From contig MU404057.1 of the NCBI GenBank assembly GCA_022695795.1, positions 806,001 to 870,000 on the forward strand: DNA of 64,000 nucleotides. Direction: 5' to 3'. The stretch comes from Biscogniauxia marginata (lineage: Eukaryota > Ascomycota > Sordariomycetes > Xylariales > Xylariaceae). Of this stretch, positions 46,101 through 59,080 are shown in pieces. The notes under the pieces are model-generated. The model was not told where the DNA came from. It worked only from the letters and a program-made list of their open reading frames with translations, and made no database searches. The translations under genes were made by a program, and so were the position numbers. Position 1 is the stretch's first letter. Each line of letters opens with the position of its first letter.

Positions 46101-47854
46101 TCCTCTGACTGGTCTCGATCTTCTTCCATCGACCGAGGTTTGGACCTGGTGAGACTTGAAGCGAGCGTTTAGAAGTACGGTTTCGAGATTTGATTTGTGT
46201 ACGGGTATGATGACCTCGAGCACATGTGTCACCGATGCCCAGTTGTATATATAAAGTTCGTGTAGTGTCGGCCCAAGAAATTCCCTAGGGGGACCACTCG
46301 TGATAAGTCGGATGACTCCTCCAACCTTGTCTTGTGGCAGAACTTTTCAGCTGATCGTTAATATATTGACGCCACTACATATTGAAAGGCTAGAGCTCTC
46401 TGAGTCATCTATTTGCCTTCTCTCTTTGTAGCGTAGTATCTATCGTCTCATGACGTGAAAATTGTGGCCTAGTGTCTAGTGTTGGCGAGATAGGGGTACA
46501 TCGTCTCGGAACTCAGAGTCGGCTTAGAGTATTCATACATCCATAGGCGGAATCACATCGGCAGGTAACTGCCTCCTTAGCTGTGCTATGAAGTTGAAGG
46601 ACTTTGCGTGGGTACTTAGCCTGACGTGTTGTCTACACAAGGCTATATGCCCTGTAGCGAATTTTCTCAAATTTGCGAAATATTGATCCCTATAATGGAT
46701 GGATGCCTAGGTAGAAGGTAAGTTACAGCCCTGAGTTACGTGAAAAGTATACCGAGGCCTATTACGGCTAGGTACTTTCACATGCGTAAAGCTGAAAGTA
46801 AAAATTTGTAACCTCCCATGAACCGAGCTCCATGTGACCACAAGATAAAATTCCTCCTTTTATTTTTCCCTTTATTTCTTTGGCCAGAATGAGTTAATGC
46901 AGCGGTACACAGCTCCCAAATGGCCAGTGAAACTATTAGAGTTTGCCTTCGCGTCTTTGAGGCAACACTCGGTGACTCAGCTCCTTTTCGCTTCTTCGTG
47001 CCCACCCTTCGAGCGGTAAGGAAGCCTAGTCTCACCATGAGTCTGACATAAACCGAACCTTTTCAAGCTGATTGGTACTTAAACCCGTGCAATCGGAAGT
47101 CGAAACAAATGGCATGAGACCCCGTAGCTCCCATTGTAGATCCTCGGTGAACTTTCTTGTAGACGCAAGTTGCCTATGAGAGATAAGTAGGTTTCACATC
47201 AGCAAGGAACTCCTAAGAATTTTCCAGCTCAATAAGACCGAGGCTCTCGCAGATTTCATTTGCATACTTCATCAGAGCCAACCACCATGTTCTCCGGATC
47301 TACTACACAGCCTCTGATGTGTGGCAATCAAGACATCTCCGGTTATCATCTTTAGGAGGTAGAGTAGGAAGGAGGCCAAGGAGACATATGGTCCAGTCGA
47401 CCCTTAGTGATCACGCAGTAAAGGACCAGGATCAACTCACCGCTCATCCAGAAGAAGGCCCCTTCTCTATTTAAAAACCATCCAGGAATATGTCGTACAG
47501 GGCGTAAAGTAGTGAGGTTGAAGCTGATATAAGCATAATTTGCCCCGAAACGAACAGTCCCCTATATGACAGGCTAGTATGAAATATATTTCGTTTAAGC
47601 AATGATTCGTATAAGATTTGCCTCTTCGGCTTGAAAAACCTTTTTCTCCCTACTATTCTTCCAAGCTTGGCTCGTAAAAGACAGGAGGTTCAAGCGTAGA
47701 AAACCAGGTCAGCGTAGCGTAGTAGATTTTATAGTGGCAACATTATTTACCGATTGATATTGAAAGTATCCCCGAGATGATTCCAGATTATAATATACAA
47801 ATTCCGATAGGATAATAGATTTGGGGTATGACCGCAGTAGTGGCGTATCTATTG

Positions 47855-48592
47855 CATGCATGCGACTCGGCCGGCCCTTTTTGTTTCGGCGATCACCGAT
47901 GTTGTCAATCACGACGTGAGCGGCGGCGAACCTCGGGAGCAAGTTTGCCCCAAGCACACAGAAGACGAGCGGCGATGCGGTTCCATGTTCCCGAGGAGAA
48001 ACCAGAAAGAGGCCCGAGTCTCATGATCAAGGGAGTCTCTAAACCACTCCTCGGCGACGGCGGCATTTGCATCTTGCTACAAGATACTGCGTTCATTGCC
48101 CTGACTGGGTAGGTTCAGCTGAAAAAACGAATACGGTAGGTTGAATAGTGTTACCATGCCGAATCGGTGTCAACGCCTCAAGGGGGGAGGCTATGGGATC
48201 GAGGACCAGCTTGTCCCGTCCAAGCAGAATTGGCAAGAAGCAGCGGAAGGTCTGAAGGGTAGCGATATGGATGATATTCTAGTCAGCGCACAGCAGACTT
48301 TTTGATTCTTACTATCCGTATGCTTGAGCAACTGAGTGTGGACTCTTGTGCTCCCCTCTACTACCCATAGCCAGCTGACGGGAGGGTCATGTGCTGCCTT
48401 GGAGGCAACCAGTGGCTGATATCGTGGTCAGTCCGACCGAGTTCGAATAAGAAGCAATGAATCTCGAAGAAAAAGAACTAGAGGAGATTCCCAAGACATC
48501 AGAAATACGAGTACAAGTGAAGTTAAAGTGCGGATGCGGCTCTGTTGCCGTGGGCCTCTTTGCCCCTGAGATTTTATGGACGTTAGGGGGTT
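47855..48592 (+). other. Coding-like fragments, possible gene relic
   Basis: A GC-richer patch has several overlapping plus-strand frames that read like protein. One frame from about 47979 gives MRFHVPEEKPERGPSLMIKG to AFIALTG, ending at a donor-like GTAGGT. At about 48157 is MPNRCQRLKGGGYGIEDQLV to SAQQTF. At about 48457 is MNLEEKELEEIPKTSEIRVQ to LWTLGG. I could not join them with convincing splice sites, and no family is recognised. Confidence 0.25.
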
Positions 48593-48680
48593 AACTCACG
48601 CAGCTTAGTAATAAAATGATTATAAGAAATAAGTTCGCAAAAAAAGAAAGAGATAGGAGTCGAACGCTTACTTGCTTACA

Positions 48681-48696
48681 TACCTACCTACCTACC
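48681..48696. repeat. (TACC)4 microsatellite
   Basis: Four TACC units. The same tetranucleotide (or its complement TAGG/GGTA) recurs throughout the gene-poor parts of the window. Confidence 0.9.
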
Positions 48697-50280
48697 TCCT
48701 ATGCGATGGAAGGGTCCACTTTTGGGATTTCTTATGACTGCATACGGATATATCTACGAGCTTATTTCTCACTCATGTCTTGATCCCTTGCCCCCAAACC
48801 TACATCTCACTCTGGATCACTTGCGCCCCGCTCCTTGAAAGTGTGATGCGTACGATACCTCAAAGCTGACATTTCGGTACAGCTGTTTTAATAACTCCTT
48901 CGAGGCCTTTTTCGTCTTGTCCTGTAAGTGAGCAGCTAGCTTATAATTACGTTCGGTGTGCCCATTGTTGCCTTTTTCGTTCCGACATCTTCTCAAGCCA
49001 TTCCCGTTCCATGTGGGCAACTCTAGTGGACTTACTACTTCCAACTGGCACTCGAACCCGGCATTACGACAAGGCTGTTTGTTCGGTTCTCTTCAATCTA
49101 TACCGAAACGATGTCTTCGCCCGGCTACGGCTAACTGGTATGTGACTGTTGGCATTCGTCGGCTGGTTCGGCTTATTGGCCTTTCGCGTTGTTGGTAGAA
49201 TAGCCGCGGGGGGATGCGAGGTCGCAGCGAGGGGACCGGATGTGTGCTGAATCACGGTAGCCAGGAAGGTCGAGAGAGAAGCGGTCGGTATCTGATGGCC
49301 TCTTCAGTTACGTGGTGGGAGGTGCGCCAAAGTCGTGGGCGGCGATGCAGAATAGTAGGGTCTTCGATGGGACAAATGGTGATGGATGATATTCTAAATC
49401 GGCAGGAAAAACTTGGGAGGGGACTGAGTGTAAAGAGAAGGATTTGGCAGGGGGAGGGGAAATCCACCGAAACAGAGCCGCAAGGCGAACTAAGGCGAAC
49501 CAGGCAACCACAGATGTACCTAGATAAGTACGTACACAGTACGGCGCACAGTGAATACAATACCCAGGTAGGTACCTAGGTAAGGTATTGGTGCGAAGCC
49601 TTGCAGATATCTGAGATACCTTAGGTATATATTTAGTTCGCGTACCAAATCGGTTTTAATACAAAACAAGCTTGTGCCGTCCCGACGTCTAGCAGTTAAA
49701 ATCAACTGACTATTAGTCCCCGGAGAAAGAGGAAATTTAAATGCCATCCCTTCGGCGTTGGAAGCCGCCAACTTATACGTTACAAGTCGCTACCTGCTGG
49801 TTTGGGATGAAAAGTACCTGAGACGCTCTGTGCCCCACCAAGCCAGTCCCGTCATTGAATGACATTCACTTGTACTCCGACCTACCTTAATGTGTGTTAT
49901 TTATTCTTCTCCCTCTTATTCACCCCCTCGCTTCTTTGTTGTCTACCCTGTTGGTCCTTGCAGAGAAACACAGACGTCCATAATGATGGCAGATGATGTC
50001 TGCTAAGTCGATAATTTTGTGCTGACTTTTTACTCCATCAGGCATAAAAGAAGTCTTGCACCCGCCCTGATCTTCCACACCCAACGTTTCTTTCTCCAGC
50101 CATAACTTGCCGGTGCGTTTTGCAAAATTGCCCTATGGCTTTGTCCTCCTCGACAGCACAATAACAAGAGACGCCATAGGAATCGCATGCCGTTTCCGTA
50201 GCCTGGCATCTACACTCCAGGCATAGCCACTACGTTTTATCAACTTGTTGCACAGCTTCACCAACCTCACCGTCTAAACC

Positions 50281-52620
50281 ATGACTGGGAAACACAAGGA
50301 TGTAACCACTTCATATACCAATTATCTGCGCAGGGAAAACAAAACACCATGTCCCTTCTGCCCAGAAGAACTGCCCAAGGTTGAAAATCGCATGCTTGCA
50401 CACATGCAGCAAGTCCATCCCGACCGATGCCAGAATAAAGAGGAATCCCATCTTCTACAAGAGTTCAAGCAAGGATTGTAAGCTATGTTCCCTATTGGCC
50501 CGATTCAGATAGCTGACCAGATAACCCAAGAATAACACCCGGTGCCTCTGCAGAAAGCCAGCCGCACCCCACACCAGCATCCAGCACTGCCGTAGATCCC
50601 GGGGCCGCACAGGCGGAACCTCCCGGAGCTAAACGTGAAGGACAGGGCTTTTACAAGAGGCAAAACGACACGAATATCCGGCCAAGGTCCGCAAGTACAT
50701 CTAATAACAGGTCGCGTGTGCGGCACGCACCAGAAGACAATGACTTCCTCGGACGGCCACCACAGAAAGGCGCACTTTGGAGCCCAGACGACAAACCCTT
50801 CTCTTCGTCGTCTGGGGACCAGCAGATCCAGGACAGCCGGAGGCGCCAAGCAGACGACAATAGCGACACGGGTTCCCCAACGCTCATCAGGCAGCCCGAG
50901 ACTCGTACTATTAGTCAGGAGCAACTCGTTGCAGAGGTAAAGGGGATTTATGCCGGTCTCGTCATGGTAGAGTCGAAGTGCATCGAAGTCGATAATGCCC
51001 AGTCTTCTCAGAGCGAAGCCAAGTTAAACAATGAACAGTGGCAGGCCCTCATAGCTTTGCACCGGACGCTTCTTCATGAACATCATGACTTCTTTCTTGC
51101 CTCGCAGCACCCCTCTGCTAGCCAGGCACTGCGCCGATTAGCTTCTAAGTATGCCATGCCAGCTAGAATGTGGAGACATGGCATACACTCTTTCCTCGAA
51201 TTATTACGCCATCGTCTCCCGGGATCCTTAGAACATATGCTCACCTTTATTTACTTGGCGTATTCGATGATGGCCCTTTTATATGAAACTGTCCCAACTT
51301 TTGAGGATACTTGGATCGAATGCCTGGGCGATTTGGGAAGATATAGGTGTGCTTATACCCCATAATTATCGCTAAGTGCTGGAAGCTAACTGGTTTAGAA
51401 TGGCTATCGAGGATGATGATATAAGGGATCGAGAGGTGTGGACATCAGTTTCAAGGCATTGGTACGCCAAGGCGTCTGACAAGGCTCCAACTACGGGCCG
51501 GCTTTATCATCATCTTGCCATCTTGGCAAGACCTAATGCCCTCCAGCAGTTGTTCTACTATGCCAAGTCTCTATGTGTCCCTCTTCCCTTTGGTTCGGCT
51601 AGGGAATCTATCATGACCTTGTTTGACCCGATCTTAAGCGGCAATAGTAACCACACATCACGCCTAGTCCTTATTGATGTGCTGTTTGTCAAGGCACACG
51701 CTATTCTCTTTAGTAACAAGTCCGAACACGACTTCTATCCAACAGTCGGCGAATTCCACGGCATGCTAGATAACCACATTAGCCGAACCACTAGAAGATG
51801 GATGGAATCTGGGTACCATGTCGGGATTGCCAACTGTTGCGCTCTTTTGTCTTATGGGCGGGACGAGAATGTCATCATGAGAGCGATTCGTCCCCAACGG
51901 CCAGACGATACAATGGAACAGGCGGATTCTGGGGACGTATCCGGCCCGGAACCTATTGCGGACTTCGACCGGGCCCTTCACCTTGCCCTAGGCACCTACG
52001 ATGTTGTCTTGCACAGGTTAGGAGACCCCAACATTCTCCCCTTCGTGCATGTCGTCATGGTTTTCATGTACTACCTCACCCGGTTCCCTGACGCGATGGC
52101 GCACGTGGAGGAAACATTCCCATGGAAGATCCTTTCTCTTCTATTAAACTCGCTCCTTTTATCCTACCGAGATCACGAACGAATTCATAGTCAGGAATTT
52201 CCCAGGGAGGATGAGAAAACACTACCACGGCCATTGCCGGAAGACTTCGCTATGAAGGGTTTACTCTGGGTCGAAGACTACTTTCCAGAGATATGGTTCT
52301 CCAACGGGCAGATTGACGATGACGAGAAGTACTTCGAGGTGGCATCAATGACGGACGAACGCAAAGAAAGGATCCTCTGGCTTGGATGTCGTATTGCTGA
52401 AACTGGAAAGTGGCTGGCTTACGACGAGCATCTACACCAGTTCGGGGTAACGTCTACCTACGAGAAGAAATTGGATGCCATTGCTAGGGACGCCGATATG
52501 ACGGGCGCCCCCGAGTCTACTGGTTCTACGCCCCGTTCTCCTGCTTTTACACCGACAAGTACTATGAGCATGAATGAGTCATGGCCGCCTAACCAAGACG
52601 AAGACATGATGGACCTGTAA
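50281..52620 (+). CDS. Est1/SMG7-like protein with N-terminal zinc finger
   Basis: Three exons: 50281-50477, 50531-51346 and 51399-52620. The 53- and 52-nt introns have GTAAGC/GTGTGC donors and CTGAC/CTAAC branch sites; phases agree; total 744 aa. The N-terminus holds a C2H2-like finger (CPFCPEELPKVENRMLAHMQ, then QVH). A disordered segment follows, then a helical region (EQWQALIALHRTLLHEHHDF) and the Est1 core: WIECLGDLGRYRMAIEDDD, WYAKASDKAPTTGRLYHHLA, LARPNALQQLFYYAKSLCVP. This is the telomerase-activating/14-3-3-like TPR and DNA/RNA-binding domain family that includes Est1, Ebs1 and SMG7. Members act in telomerase recruitment or nonsense-mediated decay; which applies here cannot be told. 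No PIN domain is seen at the C-terminus, unlike SMG6. Confidence 0.85.
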
Positions 52621-52697
52621 CGCGCCAGTATTCGTCACACGGGGGAACACACGGTGATACAAGGGTCCGATGGAACTAGGTCCTAGACTGACATAGT

Positions 52698-53006
52698 ATG
52701 TTTGAGCGTTCAAGGGATCATACAAGTGTGACTTTGCCACACAGCTACTATCCCTCTTCTTCAGAATTCGGGTTGCCTAAACACCGCCTGATAACCCAAC
52801 CGGATCGTTGGGTTTTACATGATCCTGGGGGTAAATCGTCCGTCCAGCTCAGTATGGCTTTTGGTGGTCAGTTCCTTTTCTGCATTGGAGTCTATATTTC
52901 ATCAAACATTTCTCTTGCTATTATATCGGTAGTCACAAGCTTACTGTTGGCGGTAATTACAAGTGCGTTAAACAACACGTCTGATGAATACGAATGCAAC
53001 ACATGA
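52698..53006 (+). CDS. Unassigned small ORF with hydrophobic C-terminal half
   Basis: A 102-codon ATG-started ORF begins 78 bases after the Est1-like stop codon on the same strand. Its second half (QFLFCIGVYISSNISLAIIS to LLLAVITSAL) is hydrophobic enough for one or two membrane passes. It may equally be part of the Est1 3' untranslated region. No family is recognised. Confidence 0.2.
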   Translation: MFERSRDHTSVTLPHSYYPSSSEFGLPKHRLITQPDRWVLHDPGGKSSVQLSMAFGGQFLFCIGVYISSNISLAIISVVTSLLLAVITSALNNTSDEYECNT

Positions 53007-53843
53007 TAGAAAGCAGTCATTAGGTAGCCGTCGGTGTTTACTCGATAAGTCCGAACCCTTCCCACGGATCCAACAGTGAAACTTCAAGGGGTTCTGCATC
53101 CACAGGCACGAACGATGCCTCGTTCTTATCGCTCGTGGCACCTTTTCACCGTCAGCTTATCATCACCCACACGACAGGGCAACGAAAGATGGAGCGTGAT
53201 AATCATCACTACCCTGGGAAAATTCCGGCCGTCTTACGCGAGCAGGCTCAGGGTTCACTACCTACCGAGTTCGGACGCAAATGACCTATACGTGGAACAA
53301 GACAAGACAGTCTTAATAATTCCTTCATTACCCTTGGAAGGTTGCATACACGTCTGGAGTTAATTTGCATCTACACGAAGAAGAAAAGCTGTCATGTACA
53401 ACGTGGAAAAGGGGAGGGGTCTAAAAGAGCGTGCAACATTTGATTTTTTGATTTTTTTTTTTTCTGTCTTTTTTTTTCGTACTTGGTGTAATATTAGATA
53501 GACAAATCAATCTTATTTTATATAAAGAGATACCTGATGCAATTTATAGGTCTTTCCTATCTACGATGACAATTTGTAGGTCATGTTATTAGGCTATGGC
53601 CGAGAGTGAGACGGGGGACGCATTTCCAAGCGCTTATCGGTACCCAACGTATAGCTCACCTATCCTATAGCCCGGTGAGCAAGGCGGCTGCGGGGTTTTT
53701 TTTGGGGGGTTTTTTTTTTAATTGCCTACCTCCTACCTTAGTTACGGTAATAGCCGATTGATAGGTGTGCTTATTATACTCAGGTAAATTCGCCGTGCAA
53801 GGTTACGCCACGGTAACTCGGCCGAATCGGATGAACAGAGTGG

Positions 53844-53872
53844 GAATTTGAATTTGAATTTGAATTTGAATT
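53844..53872. repeat. (GAATTT) hexanucleotide repeat
   Basis: Four full GAATTT units plus GAATT, uninterrupted. Confidence 0.9.
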
Positions 53873-53961
53873 CTGATTTTGTCAGAACTTTCCACCGAAA
53901 GGGAATCTTAATGAGACAACCCGAACGTTACAGGAGTAGATTGAACCTTTTTGGAATATTG

Positions 53962-53979
53962 AAAAAAAAAAATTTTTTT
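53962..53979. repeat. A11-T7 tract
   Basis: A run of A followed directly by a run of T, partly self-complementary. Such tracts can be stiff and exclude nucleosomes. Confidence 0.8.
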
Positions 53980-54206
53980 CTTCTTTACTGTACTTTGGGT
54001 ATTCATCGAACCAAACAGGCGACCTGACTGACTAGCTGAACTTCACCCACTACATAGGTATGTAGGAGGTACTCGAGGCAATAAGAGGGCGTTACATCAA
54101 TGCCTCAATACTCGAACCTCTGACCTGCAGTTGACCTGTAGGCATTGTTGCACGTGTTTTAAAGCGATGTTAGGTAGTAGTGGGCAGGGAGAAGGAGAAG
54201 GGGGAA

Positions 54207-54218
54207 GGGGGGGGGGGG
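54207..54218 (+). repeat. Poly-G tract in a purine-rich stretch
   Basis: Twelve G residues inside a purine-rich segment (about 54182-54235) containing other GGG runs. A G-quadruplex is possible. Confidence 0.8.
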
Positions 54219-56835
54219 TTGGAGAGGGAAGCGTGAAAGCCATGTGCAGGAAAATACCACCCCTAGAATGTAATTGTGAGGTCCCCTCAGATTATCGTGC
54301 GTACCTACTACCTGCCCATATCAGTCCGATTCCGAGATGAATTTACCCTACATAAAGATCGGTTGGTATGTATGCACCTTTCTCCGAATCAGATATTTGG
54401 AGACGGGAGTCCGGGTGCACTACATGAAGAGAAGAGAGGACGAGCGAGTATTCCTCTCTGCATACTTACATTGATGTAAGTAAGTTTTTCCTGCTCCAAA
54501 GCGTACAGCATTCAATGTATATGAATGCATTGTAACACACCCAAACAGAAAAAAAAAAAAAGGGTGCACGCATCGTGTGCAAATAAATGGTATGACTTGA
54601 GATGGGGAAAAGGCAAAAACTTGTCTAGAACATCCTACTCACTTAGCTCAGGTGCTATCGCTCGCATATTACATCCTTTATGAAAATTGTGATTCTGGTC
54701 ACGAGGAGGGCAAGAGATGCACATTTATTTGCCCGTCCCTCGTTCGCGGGTGATGGAGTGTGAGTGGTGTCACCATAATACATTTATGGCGTATCACCGA
54801 TGCCCTTCTGCTATGTAAGACGTTAAGTACCTATATTATATTGAGTCAAACGAGGTTATACTCGGCGAACTACATATCTATGTTACCACTTATAAGTTAA
54901 CTCGATATACTCCATAGACCGAGTCTAAGTAGCTGTATATAGGTAAAAGTCAATTGCGTGTTACGTGTAAGTAGGGTGCAGATTTCCCACGCGACGGGAG
55001 ATCTGCCAAATCAGATTCAACTAATTTCCAATAATTGGGTAGGTTATTATTGTATGGGAATTTGGGGGCGGTTTTCTTTTCTCTTCTATTCGAGGACGCT
55101 TATTCCCTTCGTGCATATATGTCCATATGGAATACCTTAGGTTACATGAATACCTAAGATAAGAGGCAGTCAGAGCCGTAAGGCAGCTGAGGCCGACATG
55201 ATGAAGGCATCCTTAAGGAGTAGGTACCTTCCCTACCCCGCAAGGCTTAAGGTAGTAGCCCAGCAAGGTGCAGCTATTATACCTGGTAATGCAGTATTTA
55301 CCTATGTACCGAACTGATTAGTGCGGAATGTAGGTAGAATAGGACAAATAAGGACAAGCGAATTGGCCAATCGATTGAGGGGGGGCACTCTAGGTTTCCC
55401 AAGATAAGAACTCTACATCAATCAATGCACCTTTTAATGTTGTACCTACCTAGGTAATTGACACAGGTGGCCTATTAAGACGTCTAAGATATAGGCTACG
55501 TGCACATACCAGCTACGATTTACCCTACCTTACCAAATGCTGTGGTTCCTGGTACGCTCCCCATTATTGGGGGCGGCGGGATATGCGACCCCGTGTTTGG
55601 GTTAGGGGAACCTTGACTGACAGCAGCAAACAGTATAGTTTTCTCCCCTATAGCGCCCCGCGTTAGCTGCTTACCTGGTATGGAAAAAAGTAAGTGAGAT
55701 AAGACTGGACCGGATCTTCCATATTTTCAGCCCCCCCGACGGACGAACGGGCGGGGAAGCGCGGCTGGCCTTTACCTTCTTCCGTCCGTTCACCGAATGA
55801 GGCCGTAGTGACATCGGGCCCGACCCGGTGTGATGGTAGGTAGCCTGCGAAATCGATTGCTGTAGGTAGTAAGCGCTTGGGCGCCCTTCCGTAGAGAAGA
55901 CCTACCTACCTTACATTCAGGGTTGCATGGACGCAAATAAACACCACACTACTTTACCTATCGACTGCGCACATTATTTTGCCCGTACCATCGGGGCCTT
56001 CTCTGCTTACTTGTTACGTAGGCACCTGTCATTACCGGCACGATCGATCGACGCGCAAATAAACTGGGTTGGCATACCCACCACCTGTTCGTTCATCTGA
56101 TCTTGATTATGTCTCTCTCGTGTCAGCAGTGGTTCGCTGACGTCGATGTCTGAGCCACAGAGGTGTACGAATGGTACCTAAGCGCGCGCCTTGCGCCGGC
56201 CACCGGAACTCCGGGGTTGAACGAGGGGAAGGCTCGCAGGCAGGCAGAGCAAATAACATAGGCAGGCTAGATAGACATACGGCATGTTCGGTTCATTGGC
56301 CTTTCTTTCTTCTTCCATCGTTTACCCCGACGATCGAGCACGGCCGAGTTATTATTTGCTCTTTCGGGGTTCCACGGGACCCGAGGATATGGCAACAGCT
56401 AAGGAAGATCCGAGAGTGTACAGAGGGGAGGACAAGAAGGCGACTACATAGGCGACGAAAACAGGTGCTCGGGTCTGTGGGGTGGGTAGTATGGGTAGAC
56501 TGGGAAGCATCCATGACGTGTTCCTCGTAAGTTTCATATTCTTTGAGACTTGTTTTCGTTCTTGTCTAACATGACCGATAACAAGAGACGGTAGGTTTGC
56601 TACCCAGTGTACGTGATTGATAGGCAGGTAGTCTCCAAGGGCATTGTCGTATCCGATTTAACTTAGATAGAGTACTGCGGGTGTTATATAAATTATGTAT
56701 AGATATGTTTATATTATCTATACGTGACTCGGATATGTACACAGCCATGCTACACAGACTTCATTTAAGAGAAGTTGTCGCCCGCAAAGCACAGACGGGG
56801 AAATAAATTGCTATATAACGCTGTTAACCGCTCTG

Positions 56836-56840
<5 letters not shown>

Positions 56841-56866
<26 letters not shown>
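56841..56866. repeat. (AT)13 microsatellite
   Basis: Thirteen AT units without interruption. Confidence 0.9.
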
Positions 56867-56868
<2 letters not shown>

Positions 56869-57627
56869 GCACAACCATCCGCATGCAGCTGTAGCTGTGG
56901 GCTGTAATTAAGCTGAGCTATACTGCTTCCCGATGTAACACATATCTGATACGGGACCCTACCACCCCAAGCTCCCTTCCCCACATGGAGGACCTATAGA
57001 CATCAAATAGGAGTCTATGGAATAGGAGGAGTGCAGAAAGGGCATATCAGGGCGGGAAAGCAAGGGCCCTATATAGATGCCTTAGGCAAGCAAGCATTGA
57101 TTTTTTTTCACGGAATACCGGGACCTAGGGTAATTCAGCTGCTGCCGGGAGCTTCGGGTAAGAGCCGCACAGTAACTTATGCCTCGTGTAAGCCACGCAA
57201 AAGTCTAGGTCAGGACATACAGTCTATACTCATTCAGGGGCATGCATGCAGGCATATGCATGACACGCCAATTGCAGTCGGCTGCCTGTCGTATTCCGTT
57301 TGTCCTACCCGTGATATCGACGATTATCATGAAAAGCAATGCGGGCAAGTATGGAAGTCGCAAAGAGGCCCTTGCGTTACCCCTGGTATGTATGTGGGGT
57401 GTCTTTCATTGAGTGTTCGGAACCCCTCACACATTGTATATACACAGTTATAGCTTGTATCGAAAACAAGTGATTGCTTCCCCGCCTGGCTGTTGCCTTC
57501 TTTTTGCATAGAAATGGGTGACGTGCCAATCGAGATCGTCGAGTATGAACAAATTGCCACGAGGCGCCGCCCATAGGCAGCCAACTGCAACTCTATAGCG
57601 CCAAAAGAAAAAAATTCTTAACGCGGA

Positions 57628-57655
57628 GGGGTGGGATGGATGGGGGGAGGACGGG
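57628..57655 (+). other. G-quadruplex-like G tract
   Basis: Four runs of at least three G are separated by loops of 1, 6 and 5 bases, just downstream of an A-rich segment. Confidence 0.6.
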
Positions 57656-57870
57656 AACTAGAAAGGCAGCATGCAGTGCGGAAGGCGAGCGGCCGTTGAT
57701 GATCCTGTGATTCAGTCGAGATTGAGGCCTGTGAAACGTACAAAGACAAAACTTGCCATCACGATGACACTCGAAACTTCGAGGCAAATAGCAGTTTGGA
57801 CAAAGTTCCCGTGGCTGGGAAGGAATGGTTGGCGCATTACGTTCACAAGACGTATTCATCTGCGCAGCAA

Positions 57871-57882
57871 CCCCCCCCCCCC
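57871..57882. repeat. Poly-C tract, 12 bases
   Basis: Uninterrupted C homopolymer in gene-free DNA. Confidence 0.85.
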
Positions 57883-58736
57883 TTTACAGCTCTTTGAGAT
57901 GGGGGGTAGGGAAGGGTAGTAGCGAGTTAAACGAGTAGATTATAGGTCTGGACAAGCCCTGCAAGCCGATGACCGTGACTTGTCAATAGGATAATTAGCA
58001 ATCATATGCACACAACCCAGAGATCCAGAGGGGAACGAGCTGAAAAGCAGCAGTTAGCCACTATCGTTGACGTACATCCTCTTACGCGGGTCTCTGGTTG
58101 CCTTAAAGGGGCGATATTAACGAAGAGAGGCAAGACTGCGCAGGCCCGTTGTACATGGCCGCACTGTGCACTGTGTAGGTTATAGCCTTCCTTCCTAGGC
58201 GTCTTTCGTTTGGGGATTGGGAATATGTCAGAAATGTGAATACCTAATAGACATGTCGGCTTTGTGCTAATCGGTTGCGATGTTATTTTCTGAGAAAGTA
58301 TTGTAACGGCAAGGCGTCAAGCCTTAGTGGACGATACATGTAAGAGCCAGACCCAAATCAGAGATTAGGGGAGCGGGGGCGATCCTTGCGCAAGTCAGAA
58401 AAAGGAAAGGAATCAGCCGCCAACTCCTGTCCTAGGGTCTTCCTCCCTTCCCCCCTTTTTTCGGTGAGCAGAAGGCATCCGTTTTGGGTTGGAACATGAT
58501 ACAGGATCGTGTTATCAGCTTCCTAAATCGCGTTGTTATTCCTGGACAAGGCGTCGCGCCCGTTGTGCAGCCTCGCGGTTTTTGGGGTTTTGGGGTTCTA
58601 AATATTGTGCCCGTGGCTGTTTTGGTTGGGGGAACTAGGTTGACCATAGCACTGAACGTGGGATGTGGGATGTGGGATGTTTGGAGTTGGAGAGGGGGCT
58701 GGGAAGGCTGGAAGGAGATTGATTGTTGGATACCCC

Positions 58737-58752
58737 TAGGTAGGTAGGTAGG
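58737..58752. repeat. (TAGG)4 microsatellite
   Basis: Four TAGG units, belonging to the same family of dispersed tetranucleotide tracts as the TACC unit at 48681. Confidence 0.9.
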
Positions 58753-59056
58753 CATGCGACCGGTGAAGGGAATCCGCGACGACATCGTATTTGGAAGAAG
58801 AGAAAAATTGAACGGCTGAGAAGGATTCGAGGTGATACGTTCTTCAAATTTCTTTTGTCCTCCCAGTCCAATCTCTCACCTCCGCTCGGTTTCGGGAGCA
58901 AGGAGGCGGTCAGGCCCAGGCCGGGGACACAGAAAAAAGACTTCGTCGCGTCTTAGTCTGACGACGTCAGACCATTGTCATCCGTGCCGGAGTACGGCGC
59001 AGTAGATGAACGAACAACTTTTGAAAGAGCGGGAGGCGCTGTTCGATAATGTCGAT

Positions 59057-59080
59057 GGTGTTGGTGTTGGTGTTGGTGTT
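59057..59080. repeat. (GGTGTT)4 hexanucleotide repeat
   Basis: Four exact GGTGTT units. Confidence 0.9.

Larger units (their letters stand above)
39521..50280. other. 10.8-kb stretch without a convincing gene
   Basis: No ORF here shows a motif I recognise. The left end must carry the cyclase promoter; the right end (from about 49.9 kb, pyrimidine-rich) that of the Est1-like gene. Within it are an ATG-started 99-codon ORF (41589-41888 minus), an AT-rich block near 44.4-46.1 kb, coding-like fragments near 47.8-48.6 kb and a (TACC)4 tract at 48681-48696. Confidence 0.4.

Noticed and set aside
57031..57453. 140-codon open frame on the plus strand
   Set aside because: It begins with GTG rather than ATG, shows no motif or signal, and has no supporting splice context.
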